From Kiloniella spongiae (GTDB lineage: Bacteria > Pseudomonadota > Alphaproteobacteria > Kiloniellales > Kiloniellaceae), in the NCBI RefSeq assembly GCF_001026905.1, contig NZ_LAQL01000017.1, positions 1 to 64,000 on the forward strand: DNA of 64,000 nucleotides. The letters run 5' to 3'. Every line of letters starts with the position of its first letter. The stretch's first letter is position 1. The notes below the pieces were generated by a model. The model did no database searches, was not told the DNA's origin, and saw nothing but the letters and a program-made list of their open reading frames with translations. This document shows, piece after piece, positions 10,103 to 19,202 of this stretch. The translations under genes were made by a program, and so were the position numbers.

Positions 10103-12397
10103 TTATCCGGCACTCGCCCGGATTTGACCCTGTTTCAAGGCTTCAAGAACTTCAGCTTTCGGTCCGTCAGCGACGATCCGACCACTATCGACAATAACCA
10201 GACGGTCAACTAATGTAAGCAGTGAACTCCGGTGTGTAACCAGAACCAGGGTTTTCCCAACGACTGCTTTTGACAAGCGTTGCTTGAAGGCGGCTTCGGA
10301 TGAGTTATCCATACCGCTTGTTGGCTCATCCATTAGCAAAATTGGTGGGTCAAGAAGCAATGATCTTGCTATAACAACGGCTTGTCGTTGTCCGCCTGAG
10401 AGGGACATTCCACGTTCACCGACCTGAAGATCGAACCCGTGAGGATGTGTTTTCAGGAAATCGGTAACCCCGGCAAGAGATGCGGCACGCAGAATTGTCT
10501 GGTCATCCACATGTGGTGCGCCAAAAGAGATATTCTCTTTCACGGATCCAAAGAAGAGATAGTTATCCTGTGAAACATAACCGATGTTTCTGCGCAGATC
10601 AGCTGGATCTATCTGACGAATGTCGGTACCATCGGCCAGAACGGAACCTTCTATTGGATCATAAAGCCCCAGTGTAAGGCGGGCGATGGTCGATTTACCC
10701 GAGCCAATGCGCCCGAGGATACCGACACGCTCGCCCGGTTTTATTTTAAGGCTGACGTTATCCAGCGCTTTAATTTCCTGATTAGGATAGTTAAACGTGA
10801 CCTTCTTGAGTTCAATTTCACCGCTCAGACGCGGGCGATGAAGATATGTTTTGTCTTCAGAACGCTCAACTTCTGAGCTCATGATGTTATCAAGTGATTT
10901 CAAAGCTACACGTGATTGCTGCAATCTGGTGAGCATGCCCGCAATGGTTCCAAGAGGCGCAAGTGCTCGCCCGCTCAGCATACTTGAGGCGACCAATGCA
11001 CCCATAGTCATTTCTTTTTCGATAATCAAGAAGACACCGACAATAACAACAACAACTGTTGTCATTTGGATGGCCAGTTGCGCAAAGGTGGTTGATATAC
11101 CTGATAGCAGTTTTGCTTTACCCGCTGAGTCAGCTGTCAAACCGACAAAGCGTTCCCAAGAGCGTTGAATGCGGCCTTCTGCAGCGGTCGTTTTAATGGT
11201 CTCGAGACCATCAATCGTTTCAACCAATAAGGCGTGTTTTTGACTGGATTCTTTATGAGTTTTTTCAATAACTTTCCGTAACGGAATTTGAAGAACCACA
11301 CCAACCAGAATAACCAGAGGCACAACAATCAATGGTATCACGGCAACCTGTGGGGCAGCGACAACCGAAATAATCCAGATAAAGAGGAAAATAAAAGGTA
11401 AGTCGATCAGTGCAACCAGGGTTCCTGAGGTAAAGAAGTCACGAAGTGACTCAAATTCGCGAAGATTGTTTGCCATCGCCCCGGTTGAGGGGGGCTTATT
11501 GGAAAGTTTCATTGCCATAAGTTGCTCAAGCAGACGGCTGGCGATGATTACATCAGCATTTTTACCCGCGACATCAACCAAGTAGGTGCGCAAGTTTTTC
11601 ATAATAAATTCAAACAGGAAGACTGTTGTTACCCCGATCGCTAGAACAGCAAGGGTCGCACTGGCACCATTTGGTACAACGCGGTCATAAACGTTCATGA
11701 CAAACAATGGGCTGGCAATAGCAAACATATTGATCAAAATCGAAGCCAGCATAACATGACTGTAAATCGGCCAGAACTTGATCAAGGTTCCCCAGAACCA
11801 GGCTTTTGGTTTTTTAAGTTGAATATCAGATGCACGAGAATCAAATTTGTACTCGGTTCGTGCGAATATCGCATAGCCAGTGTATTGTTCTTGTAGCTCC
11901 GCGACTGTAATTTCTTTCTGACCCCGCCCTTCTGGTATCGCGATATTCGCTTTGCCAGATTTGGTGTAATTCAGAAGGATGCAAGCACCACCCTGTTTTA
12001 GCAGAACAATACAAGGAAGTGTAACAGGTTGAATATCTTCGATCGTTGCCCGGCGCACGGTTCTTGCTGTTAAACCAGCACGTTCTGCTGCACGGACAGC
12101 AAGATCGGGGGTGAAGTGTGCGTCACTATGCGGAAGTCCTGCTTTAAGAGCTTCGACCGAAATAGGCCTCTGCATCATTGACGCGAGCATATAGACACAT
12201 TCAAGCAGTGGATCTTCGAAATTTACAGAGCCAGGGTCGACCTGCCATTCTGCTTTGGGTGGAACGCCATCGTCGATCACTTCCGTTGCTTTCAGAGCAT
12301 CTGCAGCTTGTTGCTTGGCTTGCCCTTCAGCTTTTTTCTCTTTTGCGGAACCCTTTTTAGCATTCTTGGGTTTGCTCGCCGTATTCTCAGAACTCAT
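10103..12397 (-). CDS. Type I secretion ABC transporter, permease-ATPase (LapB-like)
   Basis: 764 aa. A charged Lys/Ala-rich N terminus (1-50) precedes a C39-peptidase-like domain (about 60-180). The C39 catalytic arrangement is not intact, as in the non-proteolytic C39-like domain of RTX exporters. Six membrane helices lie between about 205 and 490. The nucleotide-binding domain has Walker A GRIGSGKST (562-570), signature LSGGQ (666-670) and Walker B ILLMDE (686-691). The GRIGSGKST form and the N-terminal domain match exporters of LapA-type adhesins. It is the first gene of the exporter operon and probably secretes the adhesin at the left edge. A GGGGATAG ribosome site precedes the ATG. Confidence 0.92.
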   Translation of the reverse strand: MSSENTASKPKNAKKGSAKEKKAEGQAKQQAADALKATEVIDDGVPPKAEWQVDPGSVNFEDPLLECVYMLASMMQRPISVEALKAGLPHSDAHFTPDLAVRAAERAGLTARTVRRATIEDIQPVTLPCIVLLKQGGACILLNYTKSGKANIAIPEGRGQKEITVAELQEQYTGYAIFARTEYKFDSRASDIQLKKPKAWFWGTLIKFWPIYSHVMLASILINMFAIASPLFVMNVYDRVVPNGASATLAVLAIGVTTVFLFEFIMKNLRTYLVDVAGKNADVIIASRLLEQLMAMKLSNKPPSTGAMANNLREFESLRDFFTSGTLVALIDLPFIFLFIWIISVVAAPQVAVIPLIVVPLVILVGVVLQIPLRKVIEKTHKESSQKHALLVETIDGLETIKTTAAEGRIQRSWERFVGLTADSAGKAKLLSGISTTFAQLAIQMTTVVVVIVGVFLIIEKEMTMGALVASSMLSGRALAPLGTIAGMLTRLQQSRVALKSLDNIMSSEVERSEDKTYLHRPRLSGEIELKKVTFNYPNQEIKALDNVSLKIKPGERVGILGRIGSGKSTIARLTLGLYDPIEGSVLADGTDIRQIDPADLRRNIGYVSQDNYLFFGSVKENISFGAPHVDDQTILRAASLAGVTDFLKTHPHGFDLQVGERGMSLSGGQRQAVVIARSLLLDPPILLMDEPTSGMDNSSEAAFKQRLSKAVVGKTLVLVTHRSSLLTLVDRLVIVDSGRIVADGPKAEVLEALKQGQIRASAG

Positions 12398-12780
12398 TCT
12401 ATCCCCGTTTCCCCCGAAAAAGAGTATTCAAGGCCCTAAGGGAGTGTAGGACCTTGGTTCAAAATCATATAGTCTATCTGTTAACCTTAATACCTATGCT
12501 TAGCTTGCCTGTTTAAGGTTAACGAATAGTTGAGTAAGACCGCCTGCTTCTTTGTTTTTAAGCAAACTAATCTTAAATATTTCAAGAATTAAGCGATAAT
12601 TCAAAACAATATACAGGCTTCATAGCATACTTCGCAGATAAGACCAAAGAATGTCACGTGACAAGTAAATGGCAGAAAAAAGGAAGAAAAAGACAAAGCC
12701 AACTGGATGATACAGTTGGCTTTGTTAAAATATCAGTCTTTAGGTAAACGAGAATGATATAGTGTGCGTTTTAATAAGGG
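12398..12780. other. Intergenic region upstream of the exporter operon
   Basis: 383 bp, AT-rich, without a credible gene. It holds the presumed promoter of the exporter operon (12400-12600) and, near 12694-12729, the terminator of the cytochrome c gene to the right. No operator repeat stood out. Confidence 0.6.
12694..12729 (-). terminator. Terminator of the first cytochrome c gene
   Basis: Read on the minus strand: an AACAAAGCCAACTG arm, a short loop, a CAGTTGGCTTTGT arm, then a T-rich tail (GTCTTTTTC). It lies about 50 bp past the stop at 12781. Confidence 0.8.
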
Positions 12781-13170
12781 TTACTGTGCAGTGACTTCTT
12801 TCAAGTAAGCAAGCAGATCTTCGATTTGTTTCTCTTTTTTCAAACCACCGAAACCCATTTTGGTTTTTGGGACAAATGCTTTAGGCTTTTTTAGGAATTT
12901 CGCCAGATTGTCTTCTGTCCATGTAATCCCGGAGGCTTTCATAGCTTTGGAATACTTATACCCTTCGACACTGGCAGCGGGTCGGCCAAATAGCCCTGCG
13001 AGATCAGGTCCGATTTTATTTTTCCCTATTGTGTGGCAGGCTTTACATTTGTTGAAAACTTTTTTGCCGGCTACTGCATCCCCTGCAGAAGCTTGCCCTG
13101 TATAAAGTGATGATGCGATGGCTAGCCCCATTGTTAGGCTTAGAATTTTGTGACGCGTAAATATCGACAA
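12781..13170 (-). CDS. Class I cytochrome c, periplasmic (copy 1 of a tandem pair)
   Basis: 129 aa with a signal peptide ending near QASA-GD. A single CKACH haem-binding motif near the mature N terminus and a C-terminal methionine region (KTKM) that would give the sixth haem ligand mark a class I soluble cytochrome c (c2/c550-like). Lysine-rich surface. The start is a TTG with an AGGAG site (sequence AGGAGAGAGTAA) that also precedes copy 2. It is clearly related to the protein at 13409-13786 over its whole length but has a two-residue-shorter loop after CKACH. Likely role: periplasmic electron transfer; partner unknown. Confidence 0.9.
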   Translation of the reverse strand: MSIFTRHKILSLTMGLAIASSLYTGQASAGDAVAGKKVFNKCKACHTIGKNKIGPDLAGLFGRPAASVEGYKYSKAMKASGITWTEDNLAKFLKKPKAFVPKTKMGFGGLKKEKQIEDLLAYLKEVTAQ

Positions 13171-13356
13171 AGTTACTCTCTCCTGATTGAAGCTTGTTCC
13201 AGCTTTTATTCGTTATATTTGGCCTGCCTCAGTGTTTTTGAGGTTTAAGCCTGCGCGATTGATGACGCTATCATGAGGGGGGAAAGTTAATTTGTCTGTA
13301 AGATCTCGCGAACACGTGATGGAGCGCGAGAAATTGTTATATCGACGCGTAAACAA

Positions 13357-13384
13357 AAAACCCGAGCTTTTAAGCCCGGGTTTC
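13357..13384 (-). terminator. Terminator of the second cytochrome c gene
   Basis: AAACCCGAGCTT / AAGCCCGGGTTT arms with one G-U-compatible mismatch and a tight loop. On the minus strand it is followed by a T-rich run (TTTTTTGTTT). It lies 25 bp past the stop at 13409. Confidence 0.85.
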
Positions 13385-13408
13385 GTATCATTATATTGCG
13401 ATATAAAC

Positions 13409-13786
13409 TTAACTGTTTTCTTTTAGGTAGGCGATAAGATCTTCAATTTGTTTGTCTTTCTTCAGTCCGCCAAATGACATCTTTGTTTTTGGGACGAACT
13501 TTTTAGGTTTTTTGAAGAACTCAGTGAGATTTTCGTCGGTCCATGTCAGGCCAGATGCTTTCATCGCTTTAGAATACTTGTAACCTTCTACTGATGCGGC
13601 GGCTTTGCCAACGATTCCGTGAAGATTCGGGCCAATTTTATTTTTCCCGCCAGCATCAATAGTGTGACAAGCTTTACACTTCTTGAAGACTTTTTTGCCA
13701 GCGGCGGCATCGCCAGCTTGTGCGGCACTAAGGCTAAGACCTAATCCGATAACAAGGCCCAAGGCCATGGTGGCGATTTTTGCCAT
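13409..13786 (-). CDS. Class I cytochrome c, periplasmic (copy 2 of a tandem pair)
   Basis: 125 aa with a signal peptide (residues 1-24, ending SAAQA-GD), one CKACH motif, and the shared blocks VEGYKYSKAMKASG and VPKTKM. Colinear with copy 1 downstream (12781-13170), so the pair arose by tandem duplication. Each gene keeps its own terminator and an almost identical ribosome-site leader, so they can be expressed separately. The start is ATG after AGGAGAGAGTAATT. Probable soluble electron carrier; which oxidase, photosynthetic or denitrification partner it serves is not shown here. Confidence 0.9.
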   Translation of the reverse strand: MAKIATMALGLVIGLGLSLSAAQAGDAAAGKKVFKKCKACHTIDAGGKNKIGPNLHGIVGKAAASVEGYKYSKAMKASGLTWTDENLTEFFKKPKKFVPKTKMSFGGLKKDKQIEDLIAYLKENS

Positions 13787-14006
13787 AATTACTCTCTCCT
13801 GAGTTGTGTATGTTGTTTAGTTCTGTCGGTTAAACATTATGTCTGCAATACCTAAGCGAACCTTAAACATTAAATAATCTTTAGCTAGCTGTCTTGGCGC
13901 AACTTAGGCCAATAGACCCGTTTAAGAATTGATTATGCTCAATTTTATCCCGCTTGCGAGCTTTTTACATCATAATTGTACTGGTGCGCGCGGTAATGTC
14001 GCAGCC

Positions 14007-14675
14007 TCATGCAAGGCTGTTAATGGCGTCTTCAAGTTCTAGAAAAGTGTCTATGATCACATCAGGTTTCTGTGCTTTCGCGGCTTCTGTACCATAACCA
14101 TGTGTGAAAAGAATGGATGGTATCCTGGCGCTTTTCGCTGCAAGGACATCATTAACACCATCGCCGATCATAATGGCTTGTTCTGGCCTGACGCCTGTTT
14201 CATCCAGCAGCTTGAGGATGTGATCAGGGGCCGGTTTTTTAATGGGATAGCTATCGCCGCCGACAGCTTTGTCGAACAGACCGTTAAGGTCGAGCCTATT
14301 CATAATTTCTAAAGTTGGGGCATAGGGTTTGTTGGTGCAAATCAGGAGTTTCCACCCCTTTGTTTGTAAGCTTTTTAGTACGGCGCGACAGTTTTCGTAA
14401 AGGTGTGTATCAACAACAAGATTGTCTGCATAAATCTCGAGAAATTTTTCGACTTTTTCTTGCAATTCATCGTCTGAAAGTGCAGACCCTGTTGCGGCGT
14501 AACCGCGTTCAACCAGTTTTGTCGCACCATCACCGATCATTGACTTTACTTCGATAAGGTCCGGTTCCCTGCGTCCTTCGCTTTTCAATAATATTCGTAG
14601 AGATAAAGCGAGATCGGGCGCACTTTCAATAAGAGTACCATCGAGGTCGAAGACAAGTACGTTGCGTTTGGTCAT
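14007..14675 (-). CDS. gph: HAD-family phosphatase, phosphoglycolate phosphatase-like
   Basis: 222 aa from the preferred start. HAD motif I is FDLDGTLIES right at the N terminus, motif II is ICTNKP, a Lys lies in the KKPAPDH stretch, and motif IV is MIGDGVNDVLAA. The cap region and length match Gph, which dephosphorylates 2-phosphoglycolate; related small-molecule HAD phosphatases cannot be excluded. An in-frame upstream ATG at 14720 would add 15 residues, but the HAD motif normally begins a few residues from the start, so 14675 is chosen. It is transcribed divergently from glmU. Confidence 0.85.
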   Translation of the reverse strand: MTKRNVLVFDLDGTLIESAPDLALSLRILLKSEGRREPDLIEVKSMIGDGATKLVERGYAATGSALSDDELQEKVEKFLEIYADNLVVDTHLYENCRAVLKSLQTKGWKLLICTNKPYAPTLEIMNRLDLNGLFDKAVGGDSYPIKKPAPDHILKLLDETGVRPEQAIMIGDGVNDVLAAKSARIPSILFTHGYGTEAAKAQKPDVIIDTFLELEDAINSLA

Positions 14676-14996
14676 GAAGATTAGGCTTACTTTGCAAGTT
14701 GGTATATTGGCTCTAGGCATTAGCTGATAAAAGCTAAACAGGAATAATCTTTTTCACAAGAACTCTTCGTTTTCAATTTTAGAAAGATATTGTCCTGTAA
14801 TAAATCGAAATATTGTGTAACACACAGAAATAAAAGGTGATTTGAGATACGATTTTTTCTGTGTCAGTTTCTGTGCGCTATATTTTTGCCTGATTTTGTT
14901 GGTATGACGTATTCTAATGGTTGATCCCAAGAGAGGCAGGGGGTAAGCACTGTGAAAACATTTAACCAACTGTGATCCTTAGAGCTTCAGAGATCT
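14676..14996. promoter_or_regulatory. Divergent intergenic region, gph / glmU
   Basis: About 320 bp, AT-rich, between divergently transcribed genes, so it must carry both promoters. I see no conserved RNA structure, repeat or supported small gene. The possible minus-strand frame 14754-14969 has no ribosome site or protein-like composition. Confidence 0.4.
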
Positions 14997-16367
14997 ATGA
15001 CAAAACGTAAACTCGCTGTGATTGTTTTGGCTGCCGGCCAAGGCACCCGAATGAAATCAGACTTGCCAAAGGTTCTTCACTGCCTGGCAGAAAAACCGAT
15101 GCTGTCGCATGTTCTGGACGGTGTGGAGACCCTTTCCCCTGATCGTATTGTCGTTGTCGTCGGTCCTGATGCTCTGGCTGTAGAAAAAGTAGCCGCGCCA
15201 CATAAGACAGTTGTTCAGGTTGATCGTTTGGGAACGGGCCATGCCGTGAAACAGGCTTTTGATGCCTTGGATGGTTTCTGTGGTTCAGATGATCAAGCCG
15301 ACATTATGGTGATCTTTGGTGATACACCGCTTATTCGTCCAGAAACCTACCAAGCTATGCGCGCGCAAAGATGCGAAGAAAATGGACCAAAGCTTATCGG
15401 TCTGGCTTTTCGTCCCGAAGAAGCCGGGCGCTATGGTCGGGTTAAGCAGGATAGTGATGGCCGCGTTATGGGTATTATTGAGCATGCAGATGCAACAGAC
15501 GAAGAGCGTGCGATTGATCTTTGTAATGCAGGGATTTTACTGGGCGAGGGGCCAACAGTACATAGATTGATTAATCAACTGGATAACAACAATGCCCAAG
15601 GAGAATACTATCTTCCGGTGATTTTTGATTTTGCCTATGCCGAAGGTTTGGATACCCGCGCTGTTGAGGCAAGTGAAGAAGAGGTTATGGGAGTTAATTC
15701 CCGTCAAGAGCTTGCGGTAGCTGAAGGTGTTTTACAACAACGCTTGCGAGCAAAGGCCATGGCACAGGGCGTTACCTTAATGGATCCCGATACGACGTGG
15801 CTTTCTACGGATACAGAGTTTGGGCGGGATATCATTATTGAACCGTCTGTGTTTATTGGTCCAAAGGTATCTATTGCGGATAACTGTCATATTAAAGCCT
15901 TCAGTCACATTGAAGGAGCTGAAATTGGTGCAGAGGCTGCAATTGGTCCTTATGCCAGATTGCGCCCGGGTACGGTGATCGGAAAGGGTGGCAAAGTTGG
16001 TAACTTTGTTGAAACCAAAAATGCTGTTCTGGGTGAGGGCGCCAAGGCCAATCACTTGAGTTATATTGGTGACGCCGAAGTGGGTGCCAAGGCTAATATA
16101 GGCGCAGGAACGATTACCTGTAATTATGACGGGTTTAATAAATGGAAAACTTCTATTGGTGCAGGGGCATTCATTGGGTCGAACACGGCGCTGGTTGCCC
16201 CTGTTGATATCGGTGCTGGCGCAATCGTCGGTGCGGGGTCAACAATCACGAAATCAGTCGCAGACGATGCTATGGCTGTGGTTCGAGGACGTTTGATTGA
16301 CAAGGCTGGTGCTGGGGCGAGTTTCCGTGCCAGTCGTAAAAAGATTAAAGAAGAGAAAAAAGGCTAA
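14997..16367 (+). CDS. glmU: Bifunctional UDP-GlcNAc pyrophosphorylase / glucosamine-1-P N-acetyltransferase
   Basis: 456 aa, normal length. The N-terminal uridyltransferase has the LAAGQGTRMKSDLPKVLH signature at residues 10-28. The C-terminal half is a left-handed beta-helix of hexapeptide repeats with the acetyltransferase residues around GNFVETKNA and NYDG. It makes UDP-N-acetylglucosamine for peptidoglycan and LPS in two steps. It lies 6 bp upstream of glmS, which supplies the precursor pathway, so the two form an operon. Confidence 0.97.
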   Translation: MTKRKLAVIVLAAGQGTRMKSDLPKVLHCLAEKPMLSHVLDGVETLSPDRIVVVVGPDALAVEKVAAPHKTVVQVDRLGTGHAVKQAFDALDGFCGSDDQADIMVIFGDTPLIRPETYQAMRAQRCEENGPKLIGLAFRPEEAGRYGRVKQDSDGRVMGIIEHADATDEERAIDLCNAGILLGEGPTVHRLINQLDNNNAQGEYYLPVIFDFAYAEGLDTRAVEASEEEVMGVNSRQELAVAEGVLQQRLRAKAMAQGVTLMDPDTTWLSTDTEFGRDIIIEPSVFIGPKVSIADNCHIKAFSHIEGAEIGAEAAIGPYARLRPGTVIGKGGKVGNFVETKNAVLGEGAKANHLSYIGDAEVGAKANIGAGTITCNYDGFNKWKTSIGAGAFIGSNTALVAPVDIGAGAIVGAGSTITKSVADDAMAVVRGRLIDKAGAGASFRASRKKIKEEKKG

Positions 16368-16373
16368 AGCATT

Positions 16374-18197
16374 ATGTGTGGCATCATTGGTATTATCGGT
16401 ACAAAGCCTGTTGTTCCTCTCTTATTGGACGGTTTGAAGCGATTGGAATATCGTGGATATGATTCCGCTGGTATTGCCACGTTGGTTGATGGTGGTTTGG
16501 AAAGACGACGTGCTCAGGGTAAGCTCGTTAACCTGCAGAATCGTGTAGAAGAAGAACCCATTACCGGTATGACAGGAATTGGTCATACCCGTTGGGCAAC
16601 ACATGGTCGCCCCAATGAAATCAATGCGCACCCGCATGCCAGTGACAAGGTATCGCTTGTCCATAATGGCATTATCGAAAATTTTCAGGAACTACGTGCT
16701 GAGTTAGACGCGAAAGGGCAAGCCTTTCAGACGGAAACGGATACCGAAGTTGTTGTGCACTTAATCACAAATTATCTGAATGATGGTTTGTCACCTGAAG
16801 AGGCTGTTCATACGACGCTCAAGCGTCTTGAAGGGGCTTTTGCTTTGGCGATTGTCTTTGCCGGTCGGGAAGACTTGATGATTGGTGCACGTCGTGGCAG
16901 CCCGCTGGCCGTGGGCTATGGTGATGGCGAGATGTATTTGGGCTCAGATGCTCTTTCTCTTTCTCATCTGACTGATCAGATTTGTTATCTGGAAGAAGGG
17001 GATTGGGTTGTTCTGGATAACAATGGCGCGACTATCCGGGATCTTGCAGGAAACCTTTTGAACCGAGAAGTAATTCAAACGGCTGTATCTGGTGCCATGA
17101 TTGGTAAGGGCCAATATCGTCACTTCATGCAGAAAGAAATTTATGAGCAGCCAGCAGTTGTTGGTGACACACTGCATACTTTCTTTAATCCTTTGGCACG
17201 TTCTATCCAGCTCCCGGATTTTCCGTTCGATTTGGCTAATATCTCCCGTTTGACCATTGTCGGGTGTGGTACGGCATCCTTGGCAGGAATGGTGGCTAAA
17301 TACTGGCTGGAACAGGAAGCACGTCAGTTGGTCGAAGTCGATATTGCATCCGAGTTCAGATACCGTGAAGCGCCATTGCCTGATAATGGTGTCAGCCTGT
17401 TTATTTCCCAATCCGGTGAGACAATTGATACTCTGGCAGCACTTCGTTATGCCAAAGAACAAGGGCAAAAGATTATTTCTGTTGTCAATGTGCCTGAATC
17501 TACTATTGCCCGTGAATCAGATATGGTCTTGCCGACTTTGGCTGGGCCTGAAATTGGTGTGGCATCAACCAAGGCTTTTACCACGCAGCTTACCGTTCTT
17601 GCCTGTCTTGCGATTGGTATTGGCCGTGCCAAAGGAACAATTTCACCGGAACGCGAAGCAGAGCTGTCTTCTGCTTTGACCGAAATCCCGTCGCGTATCA
17701 CTGAAATTCTGAATACGGATGAAATCATCCGCAAAATCGCTGCCGATGTCAGTGAAGCACGGGATGTACTCTATCTTGGTCGTGGTAATCTATATCCCAT
17801 GGCGATGGAAGGGGCATTGAAGCTCAAGGAAATCAGTTATATTCATGCCGAAGGTTATGCCGCAGGCGAGATGAAACACGGTCCTATTGCTTTGATTGAT
17901 GAAAATGTTCCGGTTATTGCCTGTGCCCCGAGCGGTCCGATGATGGAAAAGACAATTTCCAACCTTCAGGAAGTTCATGCACGCGGTGGGCAGATTATTC
18001 TCTTCTCTGATGAAGAGGGCGTTGCCCGGGCCGGAGATATTGCCAAACACAGTGTTGTTTTGCCAAGGGTTGATCCCTTTGTTGCGCCAATCCTTTATGC
18101 GCTTCCTATTCAGCTTCTGGCCTATCATACGGCTGTTCTGAAGGGAACGGATGTCGATCAACCGAGAAATCTTGCCAAATCTGTTACGGTGGAGTGA
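16374..18197 (+). CDS. glmS: Glutamine-fructose-6-phosphate aminotransferase (isomerizing)
   Basis: 607 aa. It starts MCGIIG, so Cys2 becomes the N-terminal nucleophile of the glutaminase domain after Met removal. Two SIS sugar-isomerase domains follow (about 285-425 and 455-600), with SQSGET and the C-terminal AKSVTVE typical of the family. It forms glucosamine-6-phosphate from fructose-6-phosphate and glutamine. The stop codon overlaps the start of the next gene (GTGA), which suggests translational coupling. No glmS ribozyme-like leader is possible here because only 6 bp separate it from glmU. Confidence 0.97.
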   Translation: MCGIIGIIGTKPVVPLLLDGLKRLEYRGYDSAGIATLVDGGLERRRAQGKLVNLQNRVEEEPITGMTGIGHTRWATHGRPNEINAHPHASDKVSLVHNGIIENFQELRAELDAKGQAFQTETDTEVVVHLITNYLNDGLSPEEAVHTTLKRLEGAFALAIVFAGREDLMIGARRGSPLAVGYGDGEMYLGSDALSLSHLTDQICYLEEGDWVVLDNNGATIRDLAGNLLNREVIQTAVSGAMIGKGQYRHFMQKEIYEQPAVVGDTLHTFFNPLARSIQLPDFPFDLANISRLTIVGCGTASLAGMVAKYWLEQEARQLVEVDIASEFRYREAPLPDNGVSLFISQSGETIDTLAALRYAKEQGQKIISVVNVPESTIARESDMVLPTLAGPEIGVASTKAFTTQLTVLACLAIGIGRAKGTISPEREAELSSALTEIPSRITEILNTDEIIRKIAADVSEARDVLYLGRGNLYPMAMEGALKLKEISYIHAEGYAAGEMKHGPIALIDENVPVIACAPSGPMMEKTISNLQEVHARGGQIILFSDEEGVARAGDIAKHSVVLPRVDPFVAPILYALPIQLLAYHTAVLKGTDVDQPRNLAKSVTVE

Positions 18198-18679
18198 TAG
18201 ACGATCAAGTGATGAAAAAACGTCGTGCTGTTCGGGCTGTTATTCTCTCGCCCGATGATAAAATTTTATTGGCACGTATGCAGTACCCCAATACAGAGCC
18301 TCTATGGTTGACACCCGGAGGCGGCCTTGAGAGGTATGAAGATCCTGTTTTTGCTTTACGCCGTGAATTAAACGAAGAGATTTTTGCGAGTAACTGGGAT
18401 ATTGGTCCTTTGGTTTGGACCAGAGAACATCGCTTGACCTTTAACAAGCAAGATATCTGTGTCAATGAGACCTTTTACTTAATCCAGTCCGAGAAGTTTG
18501 ATCCTCCACAGGCAATGCCTGATGCAAATGAAAATCGGCACTTCCACGGTTATCGTTGGTGGGATGCGACAGATATCACAGCATCTGGTGAAACTTTTGT
18601 GCCTTTAAAAATCGCGACGTATCTGCCAGATTTGATTGATTGTATTATTCCCGATAAGCCTATTGATGTCGGGGTTTGA
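18194..18679 (+). CDS. NUDIX hydrolase
   Basis: 161 aa. The Nudix box is present as GGLERYEDPVFALRRELNEE (G-x5-E-x7-RE-x2-EE), with the usual late Gly replaced. It hydrolyses an unknown nucleoside-diphosphate-linked compound. The GTG start overlaps the glmS stop by 3 nt (GTGA); an ATG at 18212 is an alternative. Its coupling to glmU-glmS is suggestive of a UDP-sugar or nucleotide housekeeping role, but the substrate is not determined. Confidence 0.85.
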   Translation: MIDDQVMKKRRAVRAVILSPDDKILLARMQYPNTEPLWLTPGGGLERYEDPVFALRRELNEEIFASNWDIGPLVWTREHRLTFNKQDICVNETFYLIQSEKFDPPQAMPDANENRHFHGYRWWDATDITASGETFVPLKIATYLPDLIDCIIPDKPIDVGV

Positions 18680-18695
18680 TTTTCAGGAGTAAGGC

Positions 18696-19145
18696 GTGTC
18701 GGTTAAAATTTTTCGGGCAAAATCAGAGCATGTAAAGAAGATCTCGTCTGTGTTTGATCTCTACAGACAACACTATGGAGAAACATCTGATCTGAAAACT
18801 TGTGGGCAGTTTCTTGGTGATAGGTTAGCCGCGAACGAAGCAATTATTTTCTTTGCCCAAAATACTGAAGGACAAGCGATTGGTTTTGTTCTGGCCTATC
18901 CTATTTTTTGTGCGGTGCCTTTTCGACGAGATCTTTTTCTTGGTGATCTCTATGTTTTGGAAACAGAGCGTAATCGAGGTATCGGGCGTAAGCTTTTACA
19001 ATCCATGAAAGAGCACGCGGCTCAGATCAATTCCAAGGGAACTTTACTGGCGACGGAAATTGATAATGTGCAAGCTCAGGAACTTTATGAAAGTCTGGGG
19101 TTTAAGCATGATACAGATCGACGCTACTATTATCTTAGTCTTTGA
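18696..19145 (+). CDS. GNAT N-acetyltransferase (tandem copy 1)
   Basis: 149 aa single GNAT domain. The acetyl-CoA loop is RNRGIGRKLL (residues about 90-99), preceded by a beta strand GDLYVLE and followed by a C-terminal AQELYESLGF motif typical of GNATs. GTG start after a CAGGAG ribosome site, 16 bp past the NUDIX gene. The protein at 19203-19652 is a same-length, colinear paralogue. Substrate unknown. Confidence 0.85.
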   Translation: MSVKIFRAKSEHVKKISSVFDLYRQHYGETSDLKTCGQFLGDRLAANEAIIFFAQNTEGQAIGFVLAYPIFCAVPFRRDLFLGDLYVLETERNRGIGRKLLQSMKEHAAQINSKGTLLATEIDNVQAQELYESLGFKHDTDRRYYYLSL

Positions 19146-19202
19146 TGTCCATTAGAAATATCTTTATATAAATGTTCTAAGCCATAAATATAGAGCGATA
19201 AA

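Noticed and set aside
1-12397. Prophage or integrative element origin for the adhesin locus
   Set aside because: No integrase, transposase, tRNA or direct-repeat boundaries; base composition is similar to the rest of the window.
14754-14969. Minus-strand 71-aa frame between gph and glmU
   Set aside because: No ribosome site, no homology I recognise, and it lies in the divergent promoter region.
16368-16373. glmS ribozyme
   Set aside because: Only 6 bp separate glmU and glmS, so there is no room for the ribozyme leader.
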